A DNA stretch of 64,000 nucleotides, from the NCBI GenBank assembly GCA_026027325.1, contig JAMSLZ010000008.1, positions 1,302,001 through 1,366,000 on the forward strand, read 5' to 3'. The notes below the pieces were generated by a model. That model made no database searches and was not told where the DNA came from. It was given only the letters and a program-made list of their open reading frames with translations. The first letter of the stretch is position 1; each line of letters starts with the position of its first letter. Below, piece by piece: positions 26,189-36,189 of this stretch. The translations under genes and the position numbers were made by a program. The stretch is from Actinomucor elegans (Eukaryota; Mucoromycota; Mucoromycetes; Mucorales; Mucoraceae).

Positions 26189-27118
26189 ATGTCGTTGTTT
26201 GTTGGACGTTTACCTACTCATAATTTCGATGACAGAGATTTAGAGGATATTTTTTATAAATATGGCAGAATTATCAACTGCCAAGTAAAGAAAGGAAGCC
26301 GATTTGGTAAGTAATGGATTGGATTTAAATGATTTCTAGCTCGTTAATTAGATTATAGCTTTTGGGTTTATTGAATTCGAGGATCCTGAGGATGCCTACG
26401 ATGCCATTAGAGCTACTGATGGGCTTGTAAGTAATTATATACTGTGTCATATATATAAAAAAAAAGGGTACTCATGTTGTGTTAGGACATTGATGGTACT
26501 CGTATCGTAGTAGAAAAGGCAAAGGGAACTCCACGCGAAAAGAGACATAACGAAACTGGTTGTTTCAACTGTGGTGAAGAGGGACACTTTGCCCGCGATT
26601 GCAGAAGGTAAACATCATTAACCTTTGTTTTTAAACAGAAAGTGCAGTATTCTTCTATTCTTGCTACAGCAGTTATACCCAGCTACACTTTCAAAGTATA
26701 CTAGCAATACTAGCACAAAGAAAATGCACTGATTTAAGACTTTACTAACCTGTTCTTTTTCTGTTGTAGAGGTAGACGTGATTACAGAAGAGATGATAGA
26801 TATAGATCCCGTAGTCGTACCCCAGAAAGATATGGTGCTCCCAGAGACTATTATGCCTCTAGAAGACGTAGCTACTCTCGCTCAAGATCTCCTTACGATG
26901 ATCGTCGCGGACGTAGTTATTCTCGCTCTCGCTCTCCCGTTCCTCATCACCACCATGCTAGAAGATACAGTCGTTCCCCTTCTCCCCGTGATAGCCGAGA
27001 CATGCGTCCTCGTTCCCCATTAATGCAACAGCAGCCACCACCACCACCAATGTACGATCAACAAGAAGATCATGACTATGGTAGGTCTTCTACCAATAAT
27101 GTAGAAAATAACATCTAA
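26189..27118 (+). CDS. SR-type splicing factor (RRM + CCHC knuckle)
   Basis: Likely spliceosomal SR protein of the SRSF3/SRSF7 or plant RSZ type, binding pre-mRNA in the nucleus. Exons: 26189-26306, 26359-26426, 26486-26607, 26770-27118; 218 residues. The RRM spans about 1-72: RNP2 is LFVGRL at 3-8 and RNP1 is AFGFIEF, formed across the first splice. One CCHC zinc knuckle (CFNCGEEGHFARDC, about 87-100) is followed by an Arg/Ser-rich tail (YSRSRSP, RRYSRSPSPRD) and a poly-Pro stretch. No second RRM. The third intron (162 nt) is two to three times longer than the other two and interrupts just after the knuckle. Confidence 0.9.
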
Positions 27119-27346
27119 AATAAAAAGCGTTTCTTTATAACAAAGAAATTTGATCTATTTGAATTATCAAAGAACGCGTTTGTTTGTATATGCAGAAGAT
27201 CGACAATTTGTGCTACAGGAATCGCGATAGGGTACACCTTCTTTAGCAATGACACTTTCAAATCTATTCTCTTTTATTACTGTCTTGTAAAGACAGAACG
27301 CATAAAACCATTTCCAACTGATCATTCGAGTGATTAAAAAGATACA

Positions 27347-28055
27347 TTATCGTTGGTGAGCCGCAACAAACTTCTTTTGTTCATCAGCAACTGCGTTCTT
27401 GAATTGTTCAACTTGTTCCCAACAATCAAGAGGTCTAGCTTGGTTATTTCTAAGATAGAAGCCCCTTTAGTATATCAATTCATTTTAGCAGCAATCCTTC
27501 TTACTTGTAGCAAACAATGAGTGCTTCTTGGCTTTGAGAAATAGCAGTAGGAATCTCTGCAGGAGAAGATCTATACGCTTAATTAGATTTCAACTCTTGT
27601 ATTAATAAACATTTTTTTTTTTTTTTTTTTACCTCTGTAACTTTTGAATCAAGCTCTCAATATCTTCCTTCATAGCGACTGAATTATGATCATTTTCAAT
27701 GTTCTTTTTCGATAATTCACCATATGCACTTTGATTCACTTGTTCTTGCTGTTCTCTTGCGCGCTTCAATTCCTCAGCAACGCGTTCACGTACAAGCTTT
27801 TCAATCTTTTCATTAGACTCTGTACTGTCAATTTGCTGAATCAATTATTAGATATTTATACATCTCATGTGTCGTCTTTAACTTGTACCTTTTCGGTTTT
27901 GACGGGTTCATTGAAACCTTGAGAAAACTGCACATGTATTTAGTTATAGATAAAAAAAAAACTGTCAAAGCAATACGGGTGAATGTTACCTGAAGAGGGC
28001 TACTCTGATTATAGAAAATGACAGGTTCTGATGACTTTGATTGTGTAGCACCCAT
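27347..28055 (-). CDS. MIC19: MICOS complex subunit MIC19-like (CHCH protein)
   Basis: Mic19/CHCHD3-type proteins sit in the mitochondrial intermembrane space and connect MICOS subunits at crista junctions. Exons, minus: 27990-28055, 27889-27927, 27633-27835, 27505-27570, 27347-27449; 158 residues. The N-terminus MGATQSK is a consensus N-myristoylation signal, as known for Mic19. A charged coiled coil follows (EKIEKLVRERVAEELKR near 42-58). The C-terminus holds a Cys-x10-Cys pair (CYKNNQARPLDC), the first Cys on exon 4 and the second on exon 5, then an amphipathic helix (WEQVEQFKNAVADEQ). Divergent orientation relative to the possible mini-gene. Assigned by architecture; another CHCH protein is possible. 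Confidence 0.78.
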
Positions 28056-28748
28056 TCTTGATTTTGACTAAAGAGAAATAACAATACCTTTGTATTTTAG
28101 CAGGGTTCTATTTTATCGCTCTCGCCTATTCCAAACTCCTCTACGTCACTCGTTGCTTAGGTAGCCAATAGTATTTGGAATAGAAAGAATAGCGGCAGCA
28201 AGTAGCTTCGTTACTTAAGAACGACAGCTATTAACGTTTTGTGATATAGGGTCGATTAATTCTCGGTATGCGTATCAACTGTATTAATATACAGGTTATA
28301 GTGGCCATACAATTTAATGTAGAACAGCCAAGTAGGAACTCGCTTTTGCAGCTCAGAAAATTGGATATGAAATAGTACTAGACGCGAATCTCGGTCATTG
28401 TTTAATATTGCATTTGATCTGTAATTCATGTTCATAATAAACTGCTGCTTCTAATAAAACTACACATTGCCCTCCTTAATCCCTCTTATTAAAAACATAT
28501 GTCTTTTTGACATTTACTCTTTTATATATAGTTTACATTAGCCAATGCCAAATTCCAAGAAGAAAAAATGGACCTACAGATAGATGAAAATACCCTACAA
28601 TTGCATATAATGAATTTTGGCAAAAACACTTTTATTGTATCTATTAATATTGCAGCAACTAGGACAATAGTATCATTATGGGGAAAGTAGTACAACTAGG
28701 CATCTCTTCTGAGGCGGGAGGCCAAAGTGATACTTGGAGGACTAGCGT

Positions 28749-28940
28749 TTAAGATTCCATAGAAACGAGAAGTTTTTTCTTTTTACCACGGCTTTGCGAT
28801 TTATCAGTAAATACTATAGTGCCATAATGTTCAGATATAAACATACTTTCTTTCTGCTTGACTTGTTTACTGGTTGAGGCGCTGCTTGAGCTGAATTGAC
28901 GCTTCAACAAAGCGCCATAGCTAGCCAGCAGAAGAATCAT
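28749..28940 (-). CDS. Possible 63-residue small protein
   Basis: ATG-initiated single frame. Short hydrophobic N-terminus (MILLLASYGALL), a Ser-rich stretch (SSSSAST near 17-23) and a basic end (GKKKKLL near 52-58). A minus-strand TATA-like ATATATAA (29007-29014) lies about 70 nt upstream of the ATG, which is the main support. No recognised family; it could be a short membrane-anchored or mitochondrial protein, or non-coding. Confidence 0.35.
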   Translation of the reverse strand: MILLLASYGALLKRQFSSSSASTSKQVKQKESMFISEHYGTIVFTDKSQSRGKKKKLLVSMES

Positions 28941-29006
28941 TGTAAAGGTTTTATTCTACTTGCTGTCTTTACCTAGCTTGATCAGCAAAAAAGAATGTAT
29001 ATTGCG

Positions 29007-29014
29007 TTATATAT
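29007..29014 (-). promoter_or_regulatory. TATA-like box upstream of the mini-ORF
   Basis: ATATATAA on the minus strand, about 70 nt before the ATG at 28940. The correct spacing for a core promoter, but the surrounding DNA is AT-rich. Confidence 0.3.
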
Positions 29015-29164
29015 GGCCCCCAGAACCAAAGCTCTATCTTAGTTGACTATTGCTTCAGACACAGTTAAGTGATTTAAAGATTTACCGTAGACCAAAATGT
29101 TTAATAGCTTATAGCCAATAAAATAAAAGCTCTTTCACGAGAGAAGGATGCAGAAGTTAGCCTA

Positions 29165-29166
<2 letters not shown>

Positions 29167-29204
<38 letters not shown>
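29167..29204. repeat. Poly(A) tract, 38 nt
   Basis: Uninterrupted A38 about 80 nt beyond the epsin stop codon. Same length as the T38 tract at 8963. May be a retroposition tail, slippage product or assembly artefact. Confidence 0.85.
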
Positions 29205-29206
<2 letters not shown>

Positions 29207-29285
29207 GCTCTATTACTATATATTTCCCAATAATCAAAACTATCAATATAAAAAACAAAAGATAGGTTACTTTTTTTTTATTCAA

Positions 29286-30206
29286 TTAGAAAAAGGAAGA
29301 TTGCGCAAACTGATTTGGCTGTTGTTGCTGCTGTAATTTTTGTTCCTGCATCATTTCTAATAGGCTTTTTTGACCTTGTCGTGGTGTGCCTTGTTCAGCA
29401 GTATTAGGCTGTCCAAATGGATTGCGACTTGTCTATGTAGGTTATCTTTTAGTATTTGGATATTTACTTCACTTTCAAATATGTTTACCTGTGATGGAAA
29501 TGAAGGACTGTCTGTGATGGCCAGTGTGTTATTACCTTGAGGTAATAACGAATTGGCAAAACCAGTACCACTACAAGATAGTCTTCAATAAAAAAAAATC
29601 TCTTAACATATATCTATGTACTTACTATGGAATTCGAAGTTCATTTCTATTACCAAAACTATCAACACCGTCACTATCAAAATCGGTTAATTATTATATC
29701 TAAAACAAATGATGAATGATCTTACTTATTGTTGGCCAACAAAGAGTTTAGTTTGGCATATTTTCCATCATTAGAACCTGATACAGTAGCTGCTCGAGCC
29801 AATTGAGGAGAGGGTTGGAAAGCACTAGCATTGGTGTTTCCGAAAGCGGGGGAGGAAGCAAATGCGTTTGTGTTTGAAGAAGTGAATGCATTTGCACTAG
29901 CAGTAGCAAAAGAAGGTGAGGACATGGATGCTGAGCCAAAATTGGGTGCATTAGATCCAAAATTGGGAGTATTGGATCCAAAAACAGGCGAAGAGGGAGT
30001 TGCTTGTTGAGCAGGTTGTGCGTTGGCATTACCGAATACAAGTTCACTATAGTCATAAGGTTTTTGCTGTTGAGGTTGCAGCACTTGTTGAGGTTGGTTT
30101 AACTGAGAGAATGGATTCGTGCCAGTGACCATACTTGATTGAAAAGATGGTTGGATATTAGCTGTGTTATTAGTTATGGGAAAGCCTGTCATTTGAGCTT
30201 GTAATG

Positions 30207-30252
<46 letters not shown>

Positions 30253-31434
30253 AGAGAAGAAATCCATGGTAGGCTGCTGAGGCACAAAGCCTGTCATTTG
30301 AGCTTGCAGTGGTTGGTGCTGCTGTAAGTAAGGGTTTTGTACCACTGGTTGCTGTTGCTGTTGATACGGGTTATTAAATAGAGGATTAGGCGGTTGAGTC
30401 CATTCCAATTGCAATGGCTGCTGTTGCTGTTGTTGCTGCTGCTGGTATGGATTACTCATAGTTGGTTGATTAAAGCTCTGCTGCTGTGGGAAGGCCCCAA
30501 AGAGGTTATTAGCGTTCTCTTTCTCGAGCTTTTCCTTGTTCTTTCTTTCTTTCTCTAATGCTTCTTGCTGACTTATTTGAAGTGCTTTTTCTAAATCATC
30601 GTCACCTTGGCGACGATTCTTTTCTTCTTCAGCAGCAATACGTTTGCTTTCAGCTAAAGCCTTTTTCAACTCATTTTCGTCATCCCAGCGATCTTGACCA
30701 TTTGTACCGCCCAATTGACGTACACTCTCGTTCAAATAATCACCTACATTGGCCATTCTATCTCGCATACCTTGTCTCTGGCGTCTTTCTTCTCTTAATC
30801 GATTATCATCAACTAATAAATTTGTAATATCTTTGGCCTTTTGACGAACTGTAAAAACGAGTTAATAAAGCGACTTATTTATAAATAGAGATGGTTTACC
30901 ATTAGCCCCAACATCTTTTCCATTCTCTTCCAAATGCTGAAATTCTTTCAAAGTTTTTACTACATATATGTTCTCTTTGGCGTACAAGACTACGTTTTCG
31001 GAACCCACGTGCAGACAATAGTCTAACAAGAGTAGAGCCTATTAACAATTGGTTTTAGTTTCAATATGCGCTAAATTGATCGTCATCACTATTACCTTGA
31101 ATACATGGCGCCAGTTTTTACCTTTATCGTTCAGTCGTTTATCAATCATATCCATAATTTCGATAAAGTCTGCCCTACAAACGATACCGTTTAGTTTGTA
31201 GTCATAGCCATCAAAAGTCTATACGTTACTCGTTAAATGTTAACTGAGCAATTTCATTCATGAGAGTTCCACTTGGACCCCAAGGGTCATTTGAGGTAGC
31301 TTCTCGTACTTTGATTTGTACATCACTAAAACCCTTGGCAATGTTTTTTCTACTACATGTTAATGCACCAAACGCAATAGGATATACACCTTGAAACTTA
31401 CTTACATGCTACGTACTACTCCTTTGCCCGACAT
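29286..31434 (-). CDS. ENT1: Epsin (ENTH-domain endocytic adaptor)
   Basis: Clathrin adaptor that binds PtdIns(4,5)P2 and ubiquitinated cargo at endocytic sites. Exons, minus: 31406-31434, 31230-31349, 31096-31174, 30900-31038, 29726-30848, 29626-29673, 29489-29570, 29286-29432; 588 residues. The ENTH domain (about 1-140) is assembled from exons 1-5: VRSIKNIAKGFSDVQIKVRE, SNDPWGPSGTLMNEIA, DMIDKRLNDKGKNWRHVFK, ALLLLDYCLHVGSENV. Two ubiquitin-interacting motifs follow (ENELKKALAESKR and DDDLEKALQISQQEA). The rest is Gln/Asn/Pro-rich with a pure CAG-type poly-Gln run and NPF motifs (NPFSQ, NPFGQ) for EH-domain partners. Three small C-terminal exons extend the main frame by about 90 residues past its apparent stop. 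The end SSFF* has no obvious clathrin box. Confidence 0.93.
30211..30251. repeat. CAG/CTG trinucleotide repeat (poly-Gln)
   Basis: In-frame tract of CTG on the plus strand (CAG on the coding strand) encoding at least 12 consecutive Gln in the epsin tail; shorter Gln tracts flank it near 30350 and 30420. Expected to vary in length. Confidence 0.85.
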
Positions 31435-32380
31435 TCTGTTTTGTTTAAGAGAAAGAAAGAGAGAAAAGGTACAGAATTTCTATTTGCACGAGGTATTCGA
31501 TCACTTTTTAGGAGTTTTGTTCAACTGTTAATGAAACCGCGTCACAGTCAATGCGATTCGGTCTGTTCTATCAATTATGGCATTCGATATTCGTTATACC
31601 GACATGTTTTAATAGAGATTGCATTTCAGGTTGTTATCATAGAGAATTGGTATTCCATCTTCCAACGCCGACTTGCGTTTCTTTTAGAGGCTTGAAAGAC
31701 AATGGTGAAATATAGTAAATGAAATATAATGGTTTGTGTAGAGTTTTATTGCGTGTCGGATGATATAGGTATTATAGCTCATTAGATATAAACAGCTGTG
31801 GGTTATGTTCATTTATATGTTAATTTATAGATTATAACTCGCTATATATATATAAAAAAAAGAACACATGGATCTACACCAGATGTCATAAATTTAAGTA
31901 ATATTTACAGCCAATGAAATTTCACTTAATATGCTGCCATGGATACTATTGAAAAATAACAAACGATGATATTTTAATACGGTTTATATGATGAAAATCA
32001 TGCAGAGCAAGATATTATATATTAACAAAGTCGTATGCATTATGTTGTTTTGCATTGATCCATATAACCATTGAGCTACACTTGCTATTAAATATTAAAA
32101 TCAGACAGACGCTTTATGACTCTTTGATATTTTGGTTTCATGCAAAAATTATCAATTTTTTTTATATAAAAAAAATAGGGATGCATCATTTGCATTGTTT
32201 GTAACTTGTCTTTGAAGTAATGTAGGCGATGAAACAAATAGTCAGAATTTGAATATTGGAAGGTCAAGGGGATACGAGAAGAAAAAAACAAAAATACCTT
32301 CAACGAATAAAAAGCAGTCATTTTATGTAACTCAACTGCCTTCTAATAGCTTCTACCTTCTTCCGTATTATTAATACTCA
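31435..32380. other. Divergent promoter region, epsin / CHIP
   Basis: About 0.95 kb between two divergent genes. A plus-strand frame at 31441-31695 begins with a non-ATG codon and looks like chance. Otherwise AT-rich with nothing recognisable. Confidence 0.5.
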
Positions 32381-33737
32381 ATGTCAAAAGCAGAAGCAGA
32401 GCAGCATAAAGCAAATGGTAACATAATACAGAGTAAATAAAATAACAGGGTATTGACAAAAAAAAAACCATATAGGAAATAAACTTTTTTCGGAAAGACG
32501 CTTCGAAGACGCTATCAAGGAATATACTTCTGCTATTGTAATATTTCAGTATCCGAGAATGCACCAATGTCATTGACAAGAAGCATTTTTTTTTTTAGAT
32601 CAAGGATTCGACTGTAGGTGTTTACTTTACCAACCGAGCTTTATGTTATTCAAAGGTAAGTATGTTGTAGTTGCTACAGTGTTTTATTAATTTGATATTA
32701 TGATAGCTAGAGAAATACGACCAAGTGATATCAGACTGTAGAAAAGCAATTGAAATTGATGCTTCTATAGGTAAAGGCTTCTTCTTTAACTGAATACAAC
32801 AGAATTTGACATTTATTTCTTGCAGTGAAAGCCTACTACCTGGTAACTTATTACAGCCATGTTTCTCATGAATCTAACTTTTACTGATAGATTGGGCAAG
32901 CACTTACTGAGAAAAAACAACATAAAGAAGGTAAGCAAAAGCTTGGCAATCCCTTGAAGCAAATAAAAACTCATTTCATTGTGTAGCATTGAATAAATTG
33001 AAGATAGGTATGCATGTCTTTTGTACAATTCATTATTCCACGACCAACAAGTAATATAGGTTATGAATTGGCTATTCAGCAGAAAGTTAAATACGTCAAT
33101 GATATCCTTCAAGCTTTGCTTTTGGCCAGAAAAAGAGTAGGTATGGAGTATATCTTGCAGGCAATAGTACTAATCAATGATTTAGAAATGGGAGGATGAT
33201 GAAGCCGTTCGACTTGAAAAGGAGTCTGAATTACTGCGTTACGTGAAGAGCTTAATTGAAAAAGGAAGAGCCGAACTTTTGGCTGCTGCAGATTCCAATG
33301 ATGAGGAAGCCATTGATACAATCAATTATAATATAGTAAAAAAAAAAAGTACTGTTAAGCTCAATGTGGTACTTACTTGGTATTATAGGATGAACGCTTA
33401 GCTAAAATACAAGTAGTCTTTGTCCAATCCAAAGATAATGCATCGGTACGGTACTGAATAGCGCATAAAACCACTATTAACCCGCTCCATTTAGAGACGC
33501 GAAATCCCTGAAGCTTACCTCGACAAGATCTCTTTTAACATCATGCATGACCCTGTATTCACACCCGACGGTATTACATATGAACGACAATCGCTATTGG
33601 ATCATTTCAATCGAAATGGATACTTTGATCCCATCTCTAGAAGACCTTGTACTGAGAAACAACTCATTCCTAACCTATCACTTCGAGAAGCAATCGAAGA
33701 TTTTTTGGCTGATAACGGCTGGGCGGCAGGCAAGTGA
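32381..33737 (+). CDS. CHIP/STUB1-like U-box E3 ubiquitin ligase
   Basis: Co-chaperone ligase linking Hsp70/Hsp90 clients to the proteasome (CHIP family). Exons: 32381-32417, 32476-32537, 32599-32655, 32707-32770, 32826-32842, 32891-32930, 32987-33007, 33060-33136, 33186-33335, 33389-33445, 33495-33737; 274 residues. Three TPR repeats occupy about 1-115 (HKANGNKLFSERRFEDAIKE, VYFTNRALCYSKLEKYDQVI, VKAYYLIGQALTEKKQHKEA), a charged helical linker about 120-195, and a U-box at the C-terminus (YLDKISFNIMHDPVFTPDG, YERQSLLDHF, CTEKQLIPNLSLREAI). Ten introns in 1.36 kb include exons of 17 and 21 nt. Domain order and length match animal CHIP; ascomycete yeasts lack an obvious CHIP. Convergent with the HMCES gene (190 nt between stops). 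Confidence 0.93.
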
Positions 33738-33927
33738 TAGAGATAGCATGGATACCAATCATCTAAACTTACACTTGCATATAGATTACTAACGCTGTTT
33801 GTTCCGTTCACTAAACACTCTGTAACATTCAAAAAGTAATTATAGTATGCAATTTAATATATATATATATATATATATAAAAAAAACTCCAATAGATTTA
33901 GCAAAGAAGAAGCAGGTATCGAACAGA

Positions 33928-35103
33928 TTACTTTTTTGTGAAAAAATTTGTTATTTTGGGTACCTTCTGCTTCTGATCATTTGTATTTGTAGGTGGTTCC
34001 TTTCTCTTGGCTGTTACAGTTTGGCTCGTATCCTAAATCAGCATGAAATAAATATCAATGAAAATGAAAAAAGTGCAAGCAAATACCTCTTGTTTTATCT
34101 TGTGTGCAATGGCGGGTTTAAGAAAATGAGAAATGGAGCTCTTTTGCTCGTCAATTGGTTTATTCAAGTCTGGCGAATCGTTTTTAGTAGGACCTACTTT
34201 ATCAGTGACCTGATAACTGAACATATATTTTAGATATATCAGCATACTGATATATTCCTAGCTTACCAGTCCAGTTCACCTTTGTAAGGTTTTAATAGTT
34301 TAATTACTTCTGATGTGAAAGCAGTTGAGTTGTCAATCCACTTGTCGACGTCTTCAGGATCCAGAATGACAGGCATTCTACTATGAACCTTGGAAAAAAA
34401 CTTGGAAGCTTCTGTAGTAATAATGGTACAAGTAGTAATCTTTTGGTCTGCAACTACAATAAGCGACATGCTCTGAGGTAAAAGCTATACTACGCTTACT
34501 ATTTAGAGTGCAAGTGCCGTATAATCCGGCAAACAACATAAGTTGTCCATCTTTTCTCTTGACATAAAAGACCTGTCTTTTCTTGTTCCATTCGTAAAAG
34601 CTAGTATGAATAAGCGTGATTAGACGAGGTTTGATAACTCAACTGATGTCAATTACCCTTCAGCTATAACAATACAACGCTGACTATTGGCAGACTTGCT
34701 AAACATGCTATTATCACGCTCTGTCAGAGTTTCAAGGCGTGCGTTAATAGGCTACAACAGGCGTTAGTGTCACTTATTGGGGTTCTTTCATAAGAATATA
34801 CTTTGTTTAGTGGCGGCAGCTGAGCCCAAGAAGGTATATACCCCCATTGCTAATAAATACGATAAATATTTCTGGGAGGTTTTTTTTTAAAAAAGTTTCT
34901 TTTACCATGGATTGTAGACACTTGGTCTTTTCCTGATCTTTTTCCAAAAGACCTGGCACCCAACGTGTTGGACATACATTATAACTTGAACGATGCTTAT
35001 CCTGATCAACCCATTCAATATCTTTGTCTTGCACGACATTGTCTTTGTGCAATCGAGTCCGAATTGTGTCTGGATCTTGTGCACAGCAAAAACGACCGCA
35101 CAT
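33928..35103 (-). CDS. HMCES/SRAP-domain abasic-site shield protein
   Basis: SRAP proteins form a thiazolidine crosslink between their Cys2 and abasic sites in single-stranded DNA. Exons, minus: 34906-35103, 34802-34849, 34657-34751, 34500-34600, 34267-34453, 34087-34216, 33928-34032; 287 residues. The start at 35103 is chosen because catalysis needs Cys directly after Met: MCGRFCC. Other signature elements: YNVCPTRWVPG, WGYIPSW, PINARLET (active-site Asn), AEGFYEWN (catalytic Glu), TTCTIITTEAS, and VHSRMPVIL (catalytic His). The C-terminal tail is Lys-rich and ends VPKITNFFTKK, a PCNA-interacting-peptide-like motif (I-x-x-F-F then basic). An upstream in-frame non-ATG extension was rejected. 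Confidence 0.92.
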
Positions 35104-36189
35104 ATTTATAGTTAGAGTAAGAGGAAACAATGAATAATGATTTAATCAAGAAAAAAAAATTCTCTCACCCATTACCAGTTACGCGTAGCTAGTCACTATG
35201 TGTCCGTTTACTTGATTTATTACATAAAACTTATGCAATGTAATGTATTGGTCTATTGCCATTATTGTATATACATTTAAGCGCCTTGTCAATTTCTATA
35301 AAGACTCTATGTCGAGATCCATAACATTTTATGCATCCAATCCTTTGATGTTGTTACATGGATTCATGTTGAATCTTGATTTATAAACTATTCATTTCAT
35401 CGATCAACAGATGGCGTCCATAAAATCCTGAATAAATATGCTCAAAATCAAACAATGACATGTAAAGTAAATTGCGACAATTTGAATTACTACGGGAATT
35501 CCATAGATAAACAAGCTCTCTTTTGAATGAGCACATTGTTACAACTACAAATTGCAAAGCGTTCGAAAATATACAATTGTATATTCGAAACCATCCTAAT
35601 TTTTCCATTGTTTGTGCTTTATGAATTATTATTCTAAAGAGAATGTCTAATTATCGGCGGTTCAATGTTTTATTGAAGCCTACTACGTGTTCATCAACAT
35701 GAGTAATATCTGCCAATCTTAGTCAAATGTCATATTAGCTACTTGTCCACATTCAAAATAAACATCTGGGTTTAGTAGAACCATTTATTTAATTAGAGTT
35801 CAATAATATATATTAAGGATTAGTGGCAAATTATATCTGGTTCATCTAAACTAGTTAGTAGATCTAACAATCCACAGATCTCCAAACTGCTCAGTTGAAT
35901 ATTGCACTCAACAAGTGCAGCATGTTCAGAATGGGTTTCTGCGCCTATTAGAGTTTTTATTAAAGAATGTATTTTACTGATTGAATATGTTTTTCTTTCA
36001 CTTTGAAGAGCAGAGAGCTTGTACTGGTTTGTGGTTCAAATTTTTTGGTATAATAATAATAATAATATATATATATATATAAAACTAGTAGTTGTATCCT
36101 CCATACATTATCTTCGAGGATACTTATCTAGTATTTTTTTTTCTTCTTCTACGAGAGCATAGATAAAAAAAAAAAATGGGTCCTTCAAC
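35104..36189. other. Intergenic, 1.1 kb
   Basis: Upstream of the HMCES gene and downstream of the Zn2Cys6 gene. Contains one dispersed-repeat copy (35858-35913) and an (AAT)n/(TA)n tract near 36052-36080. No gene seen. Confidence 0.5.
35858..35913 (-). repeat. Dispersed ~50-bp repeat, reverse copy
   Basis: Plus strand reads TAGATCTAACAATCCACAG, then ATCTCCAAACTGCTCAG, then TTGAATATTGCACTC, corresponding to two AGATCT boxes followed by the reversed core (CGGTCAAATATTGCA in the better copies). Confidence 0.45.

Noticed and set aside
31441..31695. 84-codon plus frame upstream of epsin
   Set aside because: Starts on a non-ATG codon within the epsin 5' region; no domain.
35104..35130. N-terminal extension of the HMCES protein
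   Set aside because: SRAP catalysis requires Cys as residue 2 after Met removal, which fixes the start at 35103.
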